Below are positions 48,278-60,031 of a DNA stretch of 64,000 bases, piece by piece. Below the pieces are notes generated by a model. It was not told where the DNA came from and searched no databases. It worked only from the letters and a program-made list of their open reading frames with translations. Source of the stretch: Nomia melanderi. Its lineage: Eukaryota; Arthropoda; Insecta; Hymenoptera; Halictidae. The stretch lies in assembly GCF_051020985.1 (NCBI RefSeq), contig NC_134999.1:31095160-31159159 (forward strand), in the 5' to 3' direction. Numbering within the stretch: position 1 is the first letter of the stretch; the number at the start of each line of letters is the position of its first letter. The translations under genes were made by a program, and so were the position numbers.

Positions 48278-49230
48278 GAGCCGTCGGACGTATCCCGCGT
48301 CTTTATCCGCGCGGAATTTGATAGCTCCGGGGAAGACTATATCGGCGGCCACCGTTTTTCTTCCCAACATTCGACCCTCTCGCGTCTATCGGATTATCCG
48401 ACCTTTTATTTCACTCCTCCCCTCCCCCCTTTTCCCCTGTGACACTGAGCACACCTACCCCAGAACGGATGCTCTTATCTTCGAGCCAACCGCGACTCCT
48501 TTCGGAATCCTGTTTTAACAATATATTACTTAATACACTCCCCCCGTTCGCGTGTATCTATGCCAATTATCGCTTGATTATTATCATTAGGCTGTTCTTA
48601 TATCATGTTCGAATTATCGGCCACAGTGGCCAGCAATGCGTCATGTTATTAATTCTTAATCACTGGTATCTTGGGTTTAGTTTTTTTGGGCTTTACCGAG
48701 GGATTTTTTTTCTACTCGAGGATTATGTAAATGGCGTGCTTTTGGTGTTTGATTTTGTTGCACGGAACGTGGTGTTGGTTTCTGTTGAATATTTTGAGTG
48801 TTTACGGCAGTAAGATTGATATATACTGTCAAAGAAAAAGATAGCGTACGGGTGCTATCTTTAACTTCTCGCGGTATAATTATGGCATAGGGAAGGGGCA
48901 AATGATGTATAAAGATTATCGTCTACTAATTGGTTTTTAATTCATCACAAATAACTTGCGCTATTCATTTTCTTTGTATAAAATTAATATCCGTTTGTTC
49001 ATTATTCTACCTCCTTTCATTTATCGCCTAGTTTCTGTTAATTGTCCTTTTCGAATGTCATGATAATAGTATACACTACTATTTGGACCATCGAGACAAA
49101 ACCGTTTATGTAATGAATGTAAAGATTCCTCCAAGTTTCCGCTTAGTTATATTTCTTTATTAATCGTGGCTTGACTTTTATTTTTAATCGGTTTACAATA
49201 TTACTCATAACGCGAGAAATTAAAGAAGTA

Positions 49231-50420
49231 CTATGATTTAACCTTGACCGGAGTTTTCTTCGACCCAAGTCGAGATTAATTTTTCCGTCTTTTTAAAGAG
49301 CCGGTTGAAGGTTAATAATCGAAACTTTCCAAATGACTCCAGCAGATTCATAAAGACTCTAAACAACCATAACCTCAGAGGAGCATAAAACAATCTCCCC
49401 TTACATAAACTTGTATCACAGTTTACATTACCTTCGCCGCAAGTATTCAATAACTCACGACCACTAAGTGCATTCATTCCTCTTCGATCTCGAATTTTTC
49501 CCAGTGCCGGTTAAATAAACGAACGATCGTCTAACAATAGAATAATAAAATTACCTCCGTGACCTTTCTCAGCGGCCATTCTCGAAAGTCGTCAAATCGA
49601 ATCTGCAGCCTGCACGAAGGAAGCGGACTGCCGGACAGTCGCGCTGCCACCGATCCCGGCGATCAAGTGGGTCAATAACATTCATCGAATCCGCCTCGGC
49701 CGACAAAGGTGAAAAAATCGCTCGGGAGGGGCGAATCCGCGATGCACGGTCATCGAAAGGATCGAGGAGCCGGAACATCGAACGAAACGACCCAACGGCC
49801 GAGGAACGCGCGCGTACTTCCTCGATAGCTTTCTCGCGATTGTTATCGCCGGATAATTCTTTGGATATCCTTGGCCGATGGGTCCGCATTTTCGCCGAGC
49901 CGTTTAGATCGGATAAACAGGATGCGGAATATTAATCATTCCCGTTCACCCGATATATCCGCGATCATTTATCCAGGGCCGGCCGCGATCGAGCGGGTCC
50001 GATCGAGGCGAGTAATAAAATTTTCACGATTCCGAATAAATTATCGGCCGAGGAACACCGGCCGGCGATCGCCCCGGGCACCTTAGAACACGGATAGGTG
50101 CGCCCATTGTGAACGGGACCGACGACATTATTTGCAACGTCTTAATTCAGCCGGGATGGTAAAGCGCAATAAAACCGACGATAAAACCCGGTCTCGCCGA
50201 GCTGGATTCGACCGGGTTCAAGGGGTTGTAAATGTCCGACTTAATAAGCGCGGTGGAGAATAAAATACAATGATGGCGCGCCGAGGGAATTCCGCGGCGT
50301 GACACCATTCCTAGGACAACGAGACACGCGCGCGCGTGCCGCTCGTAATCCTTCGAGGATTCTTTCGTCGACACGTTGGACGCATGCCCGGTGATGGACG
50401 GGGTTACCCGAGCTTCGATG
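49231..50420. other. GC-rich island 19
   Basis: AT-rich and A/C-biased to about 49550, then CpG-rich to 50420. Frames of 71-106 codons on both strands have no recognisable domain. Carries motif H copy 2 and a short alternating CG tract at 50324-50338. Confidence 0.45.
49926..50053 (+). repeat. Composite motif H, copy 2
   Basis: Part a (GGAATATTAATCATTCCC at 49926) and part b (TTCACGATTCCGAATAAATT then ATCGGCCGAGG at 50023-50053) are in the same order and orientation as copy 1 but 97 bp apart instead of 145. Confidence 0.6.
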
Positions 50421-51960
50421 GAGTCCGTTTCTTAGGAATTTCGTGATCTCTTAAGGTTTATGCGAGCTTCGGTCTTTAGGTACTTGTTGGCAGGTTTTTT
50501 CTCGGTGAAGTGGAGAGGAGAGTTATGCTGAATAAAGGATAAAATGGTTGGATGCAGTATTTAACATCTTGATTTATAATATAGTATTTTGTGCTTGCGA
50601 ATATTGAATTTTTCGAAATCATAAGGGACTGAGGAAATATTATTTAGTTTAGAAATAAGCATCGAGATTAATATTATTAAAGAAACTATGGCATAGTATT
50701 ATAAATACCAGACAACATACATTTTAAACGCCATTCCTATAAAATATCAAAGAAAACCACCTCAACAACATCCCATCATCCAACACAAACGAAACTTATT
50801 ATATCGTCAAGCATTGCACAGCTACCTAGAAAAATTACTAAATTATTTATTATCGCAACGATCGACTATTACAGTCGCAGCACGAAGCAGACGTCGCATC
50901 GAGGGGAGAAACGAGGCTCATTTCCATGAGCGCTCGTCGATACCTTAATTCCCAGAAACTATTAGAATCCACTAGACGAACGCTAAAACACCAATTGATC
51001 ATCGTGGCCGGCTCGTAAAGAAGGGTCTCGGTCCGTGGGGGGATAGAGAGGGAATACTTCCGCGGCCGTGGCGCGAGGCTCGATATCTTAATTCCTCGAA
51101 GGTGGTGAAGGGGTCACGTTACGAGCCGTACGAGAGCACGAACGGCTACGAGTCTCCACCACGGTTCCTGGTTCTTGATCCAGAGAGAAGAGGAGAGGCC
51201 GGACGTAACTGACAACGACTAATGGTCGGGCTGGGACTCACGAAGGGTACGAGATAAACCCGGCCCCGGACAAGGGTAAGCCAGCTCGTTCCGTTTTCTC
51301 GTTTACACGTGACCACGAGGGCGTTTTGTGCCGCGAATTGATCGGTACACAAACTCAAGTGGAGTCGTTAAGGGGAACCTGGCTCCGGACGAGGACATCG
51401 ACGCGAGGAATGGGACTCGTACCGGGCATCACGCTGTGGGAGATTCGAGTCCGTGCGTGATCAAAATTTTATACCTTTCGGACGGGTACGAGCGAATTCA
51501 TTATCTACATGAGCCTGTAAATTCTTAGACTCGGCACCGTACTTTCGGGATTTCATAGACCCCGCGCCGGAATGTGGAGGAATAAAATGGTGTTAATGGG
51601 ATCGTAGGTGAGGGAAGGATTCGTATTGTAATTAGCACTAAACCAAGCAGTGGAATTGATTTTTTCAAATGTTCCTGTAGGTTGAGAAATGCAGGTATTG
51701 CATCGATTGACTTATGGTTCGGTTTGTGTATTAGCATAGTAATTTTCTAGAGAAACGTCTGTTATATTCTTAATAATTGCAGAAGAAGAATGGGTCAACG
51801 CATTTGGCAGTTCTTTAACTCTGTTCTATCCATAGGAGTGGAAGGAATTTTCAATGTTCCAGGAAACAATGTACCTTAAATTTCTCAGTCAATCAGGAGT
51901 TTCTCGAATGGAAGGAAATAACAAGTGTAAAATAGTTACGTTTTAGAGATTCTAGAAGAT
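50421..51960. other. AT-rich DNA and GC-rich island 20
   Basis: A/C-rich left shoulder at about 50740-50830, CpG-rich core about 50860-51560, and G-biased right side (51601-51660 has 17 G and 7 C). Frames of 66-75 codons only. Confidence 0.45.
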
Positions 51961-53160
51961 AAAGCAAGAATAATCGAAGGACTCGAGCAAACAGCGACCG
52001 ATCCCGTCATCCCTATTGATCAGCTAATTCCAAAGGAGCTAAATACTCGAACAAGAACGGAAAGTAGACATTCAATGCTTAAATCGCAAGCGCAGAGCGT
52101 GTCAAAGCTGCACGGTAAAAGGCACTCCATAGAACAGACACGACCGCGCGGAATGAATCGACAAAACGGAAACCGAACGATCCTATTCGGGGAACAATGC
52201 AGCGGAGCAGCGAGCTGTAGGGTTTGCGTCTCGTATTAAAACAGCATCCCCCCTTGTCATCTCCATTCCCTGGCTTCCGCGTCTGGAGGGTCCGGCCGTT
52301 TTTGTTCGATCCTCACGATTCACCGTCCCGATAACGCGTATATCCGAGCAGCCATCAGAATCCCAAGATAGCACCACCATCTAGAGCACCATCCGTTACA
52401 CCATCCAGTGCCAAGCCGGCATCCATTACTCGGCCCCGGCTCTCGGTGCGTATTGTGTTCCGCGCGGGTTCCTGGCTGCGTTCTGCGTTCCATCGTCGGC
52501 CACCGCGAGCTTTATTAATGTCTTTATTCACGGCGTCTACCACGCGAATAGATGCATTATCTGCGACCTCGGCTCGACTCGGCTCGGACCTGGCCGCAGC
52601 CGCAGAGCAACCGCCGCCGCCGCCATCGTGGCTGACTCCGCGGCAGACACGATCCGCTCTCCATACGCGACTGCACACGCGTCAATCAACCGGTCGCACG
52701 AATTCGCTTTCACCCGGCTTAATTGCCGTTCATCATCGGCCGTCGCGGAAACGGGAATTCTGGAAATTGGATCGAGCGTGGGTGGGTGGCATCAATCAAC
52801 CGGACAAACGCGGCCGGTGATCATCGCTAGGTCTTGCGTTTCTTTTTCTCCTTTTCGTCGTGTCTGGCGACGGACGATTTGTTAGGGGAATCGGGCGGCT
52901 TTTGTTGGGGATTCGCGGCGAGCGCGAGACGTGGGTGGCGGGGTTGCAGAGGTCGAGACTGATCGCTCGAAGATGTATGACGAGTGTAAAGGGTCGCCGC
53001 GGTGTCATATTTTAGGCGTCTAATGGGACGGAGCCGTTGTGAAGGAGGAATAGTTTTATCCGGTTTTGTGCGGTTTTTTGGTGCGATCGGAAATGTGATT
53101 GAATATGTATTCCTCGGTACTTGGTAGTAGTCGTTGGAGTGATGGTAAAGTATCTTGTCT
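51961..53160. other. GC-rich island 21 with G/T-rich right shoulder
   Basis: CpG-rich core at about 52240-53000, with a short GCC tract near 52612-52623. 53041-53100 has 20 G and 5 C. A minus frame of 107 codons and a plus frame of 124 codons overlap, and neither has a known domain. Confidence 0.45.
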
Positions 53161-55239
53161 TTTTACAATCTGTATGATTGAATCGTGGACGCTATTTTGT
53201 TGAGTGTCATCATTATTCTCAAGTAAATAGCTTTATCGAATAGAACTTACATCTTTGGACAGTTAAAGGTAAATTGCTACTGAATCATTGAAAAAGGAAT
53301 TACATCAAGAGGAATTTATCGATAAAAATCTATTCAGTTCGAACTGCAGTTTCAGTTTTCATTATTAAGAATTACATAAGTTTGAGGCTAGGAGATTTGA
53401 AGTTTTCGAACTGATAGCAATCATTAAAAAGTGATTTGAATATAGCGTAGCAGGAGCGATAAATCTCCGCACTACTTGTTGCATAATGATCGACTTTAAC
53501 TCTGAATTACAATATTTCAGTTCCTGACACGGGAAACATACGATCATTATTATATGAATAACAATGTTTCAAATACCCAATTTTCTGCAACGCGGCCAGC
53601 GTGTAAGTACCGCGCTCGTGGCGCAATAAGATGGAATGCTTTGTATAGCCTCTGGACGCGGTAGGAAGGTGCAGAAGGCACGTTCACAGGGTAATCAATG
53701 AGCGATTATCGTAATTACGCTCACGATTAACGGTTCGAGCTCGGCTTTGCCTCTTTCACGCCCGCAACCGTGCGCTCGTCTTCCTTCGACCCATGGGGAG
53801 AGACTTTCTAATATCTTAGAGATATGAATCATTATCGACTACCAGTGATTCTCGCGGAATACATAAATTCGTGGATAATATACGATGCAAATAAAGTACG
53901 GGAGAAACGTAGTCATTACTGTTTTTAATGCGTTCAGAATGTATTACAAAATATACTAGTAGACTAACAATTTCTCTCTTCTGATCATAAAATAACTAGA
54001 TCACAATTTTTAAACTTTCCACTCCTTATTCGCCCCTGGTTTTTAATATGTATAAACTACACTTCGATCAAACGCAATTTTAAAAAACATTTCTAGGTCA
54101 CAGAAAAGAACAATACTATTCATAAAGATTAGAAAAATATTCAGTATAATTTTGTTCACCAATAAGAATCTCACATTAGAAAAGATCAATGTGAAAGTTC
54201 GAATACCGTCGAAGACACTGATGTTAATTTCGAATAATATTACGAATATCTTAGACTTCCACGAACGACGTCGAGCAACCAGAAGACGAATAAAGGTATA
54301 TAAAAAGCGCCTACATTATTACCATGCCTTTTTTCATCTCCTACAAAAAAGGATCGCGAGACCGGCTGAAAAATCGGTCGCCCGAGGCGAAGAATAATTT
54401 CTAGATGGTCGACGGGTGCCTCCGTATTAATAATAGTAATTAACAAATTTGTACCTGTTCGCGAGGGGTGCCGATCGCTAAACGAACGTGGACATTGAAC
54501 CCGAATACTTGTCAAACGATTTTCCTCGCGTTAGCCTTTTTAAAACCTGTTTTCCGGTTCTGTGACTCTTGGCTAGGGTGGAATTTCTTTTTGCCCCGTG
54601 CCATATTCAGGGTCGCCTCTATCATTACGCGCAATAACTTATGTCGACGATACGATGCTAATGAGGACTCGTTGCACAAGCCGTTATTTACGGCCACGTA
54701 TTTTTGCCACCGCGTTAAACGCAGTCAGGAGACACGTTTCGGTGTACGCGTTCACCACCTTAGGTCCTCTTATTGGTTTGTCAAACGAGACGCTGTCGCG
54801 CTTCCTGTTTTCAACGACGGATTTAATGGGTCTGGCTTACTTCGGAGCGCGGAGAAGAATCACCGATCAGGAATATTCTGCTTGTAAGTGATAAGAACAG
54901 TCTGTAGATGTAATCGCAACAAGATATCAATGTCCCCGGCACTGAATTATTAAAGGCGTAGCCAGCATTTTAAGAGTCAACTAGAGCAAGTCTCAATCTG
55001 TTCTTAACTTGGAAATACGAGCTGTTAAGTATAATTATGCGCCGTTTAGATGTAAATGCGATTAAAAAAGAATGTCTGCTCCGGTGAACATTTTTAAGTA
55101 TCTAAATCATCATCGACATTCCGCAGTGAATATTTTCGAGGTCTATAAAATGGATAAATAGATAATATAAAACAGAGAATATAATTTCCTCCGAGATAAA
55201 CCAAATACATACGAATCTCAAGACCCAACCCACCCCGTG
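53161..55239. other. AT-rich DNA with two GC-richer patches
   Basis: Patches at about 53570-53830 and 54360-54880. The 12-bp palindrome CAGTTCGAACTG lies near 53336. A 139-codon plus frame (54468-54887) has no recognisable motif. A/C-rich at about 55190-55240. Confidence 0.4.
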
Positions 55240-56240
55240 AAATGAATTCCCACCAATAAATCCCAACACAATTTCCTTCGAGCCGACGAACGAGCCCTCA
55301 GAAAATGAATCAGCACCTCGCACGTCACGGTGGCGTGTCGGGGATGGTGTGAAAAACTCTCGTAAACCTCTAACGAAAATCATCAGGGGAGCCCTCGCGG
55401 CCGGCAAGAACGCGATCCTCATTAACGAGCGATAAATCCAATACCGGGCGTCCTAAATCATCCCGAAAAATGTGGCCCCGCGACGAGTCCGTGCACGGCC
55501 GCGCCAACAATACTCCCGGTACACGACCAATTAGAATCGCGTGGCCTGGAAATCCCCGGATCGGACGCGGCCGCGCCGCGCCGCCGGAAACCGCGTTTCG
55601 TGGCTGAATCAGCGGCGCGCACCGCGCGGTAATAATGAAAAGCCGAGCAATAAATAATGTATTGGAACCGCGGGAGGCGTATAACTCATTCCACGGGAAT
55701 ATAGCCCTCGCGTTCGCCTCGGCAGCCTCGCCGGCCGCCGTCTCGCTTTCTCTTCCCGGATCGTTTCCTTTTTCATCGTTCCTCTCGCGGCGGACGGTAG
55801 ATTCTCCAGCTGCCATAAATCCGAGCGCTACCATCCGAGGCTCTAATTGCATTATAAATTGTGCATGTGCCTGCACATCCTGGCGAGCGCGGAGCGCAAC
55901 GCGCCTGCTACCCCTACCGCCGCCGTGTCGAATTGCCGCTTCCAGGATGCTGCCTGGAATCAGCCAGGAACGAGAAAAGACCCCGGCTCCCGACCTGCGG
56001 AGCTGAGCTTCTCTTTCCTGCGATCGGCGCATCTAGGGCAGGATGCGTCGTTGATTACCGTGTGACAAAAGTGGGGCGCGGCTCGATGGAGCCTCGTGAT
56101 TCGGAGGGATCGGAGATAGTTCCGATAGTTTTGAGTAGTCTTATTTCGGGAGCTTGTCGGATGCTTTGAGTGACAGAAGTATTTTAAGTCAGAGAAATTG
56201 TTCTTAGGAGGTTCGTCTTGTAAAGGGAAGTCGTTAATTT
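55240..56240. other. GC-rich island 22
   Basis: CpG-rich block with the longest frame of the window, 220 codons on the minus strand (55370-56032). It is mirrored by 72-123 codon plus frames and has no domain I recognise, so I do not call it a gene. A/C-rich to the left and G-biased to the right of about 56080. Confidence 0.45.
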
Positions 56241-57520
56241 GTAAACTAGGACAAAGTTTCCTTCGGAACTTTGCATTTGGAAAATGTGTTTCGTTTTTGT
56301 CTTTATCTCTAACGACAAAGAAGTTAATATGATAAAAGCTGAAAGAGAGGACACATGTGAATCTTCACAAAATTCAAATATTGCAACACAGTGAATCATA
56401 ATGTAATCACGCGATACAGTCGACACCAAGGTAATAAAAGTACTATACTCCATTGAAGAATAACAGTAAACCGAAGGCAGAGATGAACGATAATGTACAA
56501 ATACTGTCGAACTATCGTTGCCACAACCCGCATCCCTCGAACGAGGTGATCCACAAAATAACCCGAAGCGGAAAGTTCAGTTCTTCCGCGAGCAAAAACG
56601 CATCGACCTCGCGTCCGAGATGCGGTCGTCGTCAAATCAATTTATCATTCGAAAAAGCGTCGCACATAAAGCCGCGCAGGATCTCCGGTCGCGCCAAAAA
56701 CAGCGTTTCTAGTAACGAGCTCGTTCTTCCGCGAGTGGCGAACGTTAACGGTACCGGTCCTGTAAAACACTTTACGGGGGACGAGCGTTGCCCCGGGGAG
56801 CAGCAAGAACCACGGACCGCTCCCACAATTGACAGGGGCAATTCGGTACGAAATCGCCGGCTAATGACACGCGAATCTATCTCAGTGGATCATCAGCAGC
56901 TCCTTATTAGGACAGGCAGCGGCGGCAAGGTGCAGTTCGTGAGCGCTGAAGAAAAGAGAACCGGGGAATGGAATTACCGAGAGGTGAGCAGAGTCTCTGT
57001 GTGTGATGTCATCCAGCGCGGAACGAGCTACACTGTAATGACACGTCGTAGACGATCGTCCTGGAATAGCTAATCCCCGAGCCAATCTATGGATTCCCGG
57101 TACTTCGTTCATAAGGATAAGAACGTCCTTGGAGGATACGGTTATTTTTATCGTTCCGACGTTTTCCTGCCATCGGGGATAGGGGACTGTCTAGATACAC
57201 TGGCGTTCAGAAGTAGACTATGGATTGTTACGTAAGTGTCATTGTTGAGTAACTTACGGAAATTTTGATTGAACGAAGCTGTTGGTTATCGTGAGCTTTA
57301 TTGTTTTGGTAGCGATGCGAAGGTTATCGAAGGTTTTAGCGAAAGTGAGTGTTTGAGAATGTTATAGATATTTGTGAATGTAACGAATGTATGGAGTTTG
57401 TGACTGTTTACGGATATCAGGTGATTATGTAGTGATATCTTCTGAAGTTGAATTGAAGTGAAAGTGTTGATGTTTGTATGAAATTAGGGTTGTTGTTAAT
57501 GAAGTCTAGTATAAAGAATG
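56241..57520. other. AT-rich DNA, long open frame, G/T-rich tail
   Basis: Contains a 206-codon plus frame at 56453-57073 (weak exon candidate, listed separately). The stretch 57230-57500 is G/T-rich on the top strand. Confidence 0.4.
56453..56983 (+). other. Weak candidate coding exon
   Basis: An open frame from an ATG at 56453 reaches a good splice-donor match, GAG|GTGAGC, with GT at 56984-56985; the frame stays open to 57073 without splicing. The predicted peptide is basic and serine/arginine-rich, and I recognise no domain in it. Minus-strand frames of 69-79 codons overlap. Chance is the simplest explanation, but length plus donor make it the best coding candidate here. Confidence 0.15.
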
Positions 57521-59220
57521 GAGGGTATTCCATACTTTTGACCGATAGTGTACATCCTTTGCTCGGCCAACATCGTTTCCTCGCATATCCTTGGAAACTG
57601 CCTTACGTCTGACATTTATACTTTTCTATTCAACGCACCGACAAACTGTGAGATTGCATCGTAATTGGTATGGTTGTAGTGAGTTACAGTGACGCGAAAC
57701 CTTGGATTTGTTGTACATATTCATAAAGATTGATTGAAAGAAACCTCGGACGAATCGAATAAAAAATCCCATCCAATTCCAAGTTTCGCTGTTAAAGCAC
57801 AATCGAGTATTCTCTCTTCCACCTACCCAACCGTTACGACAAATACCGAGAAACAGAACATTAATCAAATAAGAACCTCAAGAATCCCAAGATCCATCGA
57901 GTTACTCAGCTAAACACTTCCTATATATACGATCAACCGCTCGAAGTACCGATCCACGCAACAATCTCCGTCCAACTAAACGCCAACACCCACTCCCCGA
58001 TGCCCACAAACTAATTCAATCATCGAACGGAAAGCTCCGAAAACCATTCGCGTCCCACGGAACCGTCATCTCGAAAGCCAGTACAAGATCTCCGAGAATA
58101 ACGAGATCCGTAAAGCGAAATAATAAAAGCAACGCGAGGAACACTTCGATGTATCATCCGGATCAGATAAGCCGGCGAACAACCAAATTGCCCCGGGTCC
58201 ACGGAATCAGCGCGAGCGTTTCGGGGAAGGGTCGATAAACCAATCAAGCCAGAAAACACGGAGAAGGAAAGAAAGCGGCGGACCCGCTCGAATCTAGATG
58301 ACCCGTCCGAGGGGACGCGGAGCGAAAAGGAAAAAGGAGAAAGAAGAGGACAGCGGCGAAGAGGATCCGTGGGTCCAGTCCAATGTTCGCGGTTTTGAAT
58401 GAATCCCATTCCCGAGTGTATCCTCGTGGCGTCCTAGGTCGGCTACTCAATGGGCAGATCGTTAGATAGGATCGGTGCCCCGGACCAGCTCTATAAATCC
58501 TCCGCGGGCACAATTATGTGGGGGATATAAGGATTATTGTTACGGTCCGGGGCCGCGGCTTTCGTATGGCCGCGAACGGCCGCGGGGATTACCCTCATAA
58601 ATATATTCAGGGGCCATTATGCGAGCCCGGAGACGTTGATAACGTAATAATGAGGGCGTGGGCTAATGAGACGCGCGCTGAAAACTCATCCCCGTAATCG
58701 TGATTGACGTTGGGGATCCTCTCCTGCCGGCTCCTTTCGGCCGGCCTACCGGCCGCGGCTGATGCCCGATCCGCCGCCGGAGACCTTCGGGACTTCCTCT
58801 GTTTCCGGTTTGATTGGTTGCTGCTCAAAGCACCGGGGATTCTCTAATTAAGACGTTAGCTTGCTTGTGTTTTAAGGCGATCGCCGGGCACACGGACGCC
58901 GGCCAGGGAGATTGTGTTTCTGCCCCGGCGAACCGGTTGCAATATGGAAAAATCATTTCTTTATCGCCTACCGGTCACAGCTTCTGAGGCCTGTTGAAAG
59001 CGTTCTTTTTTTATTTGGAAGTGTTAAGGATGTTGGCGAATTTTCGGGGGTTCTGAAAGGGTTACGGGGAGGAGTTTTTGTATTGGTGGAGTTGAGGTTT
59101 TTTGATATGTTTTGGTATTGAGTGTGATGGAGAGGTTTGAGGTTGGTTTATTTGGAAGACTTTAGTGATAAGGTTAGGTTAAAGGTATGTTTTCTATTTA
59201 ATTTTTGAGTTTGTAGGGGA
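57521..59220. other. GC-rich island 23 with the clearest shoulders
   Basis: 57961-58020 has 25 C and 4 G, and 59041-59100 has 25 G and 3 C. The core (about 58030-59000) is CpG-rich and contains repeated GGCCGCGG/CCGCGGCC-type palindromic words near 58550-58590 and 58735-58760. Minus frames of 129 and 89 codons overlap and have no recognisable domain. Confidence 0.55.
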
Positions 59221-59997
59221 TAGATTGAATCGCATTGATCGATAATAGAATGAATAAGTTACACGATGAGTGGAATCCTTTTATGTGCTGAGGTAACTCA
59301 AATTTTATTCCTACTATAGCAGGTTAAATTAATTATATGCATAATATATCGAATGTGAATGTGGATTATTTAGACTGTTATATACAGCTGCATGGAAAGC
59401 AGTGTACGAATAAAAAATATATTTATACGTGTTTTATGGAAAACGATGTAACCATCGAGACCCTCGGTTCCTGTGCCATCAGCTATAGGAATCAAAATAC
59501 TATTTATCGAGGATAGAAAAACTTAACATTAAATACCTTAACCATAGAATCAGCAATTTAAATGTAAAACTATCGGGAATTATATGGTAAAGCCATAAAG
59601 TAACGCCCATGTTGTTACTTGAAATCTAGTATTCTTTAAACATCGATTGACCACATTTCCATTCATTCGTATGCATGCCATTAAAACGATCTTTTATATT
59701 TTTCAAGGCATAAAAATCAATAATTCCGCCATTAAAACTCTATAACACTTTATCTAAATTGAAAGTAAAGATTCCTTCCATTTTTACATAAATCAGTATC
59801 TAAACCGTTCGTTAATCAAAGTAATTAACTCTATAAAACATACGTCCAAGAAAATTGACAAAATCGTTTAAAGCATCGATAGAGTGTTACATTATAAAAA
59901 TTGTAAAAAAAAAGTTCTAAACATGGAGTCAGCCACTTGAGTCGTTAATTCGTTCGAGTATTTCTGTTCTCAATGATTTCTTTATCCTCTATACACC

Positions 59998-60000
<3 letters not shown>
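59221..60000. other. AT-rich spacer
   Basis: AT-rich with nothing recognised. Confidence 0.5.

Positions 60001-60029
<29 letters not shown>
60001..60029. repeat. (CT)14 microsatellite
   Basis: Uninterrupted CT dinucleotides, reading GAGA on the minus strand. In insects such tracts can bind GAGA-type factors; that is family knowledge, not shown here. Confidence 0.95.

Positions 60030-60031
<2 letters not shown>

Larger units (their letters stand above)
47691..49230. other. GC-rich island 18 and its G/T-rich right shoulder
   Basis: CpG-rich from about 47690 to 48540, containing the compound tetranucleotide at 48144 and three pieces of the dispersed motif H. The right side (about 48660-48790) is G/T-rich, followed by AT-rich DNA. 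A 124-codon plus frame at 48439-48813 has no known domain. Confidence 0.45.

Noticed and set aside
55370..56032. 220-codon minus-strand open frame, the longest in the window
   Set aside because: It lies in a CpG-rich island with frames of 72-123 codons open on the other strand, has no recognisable domain, and low stop density explains it.
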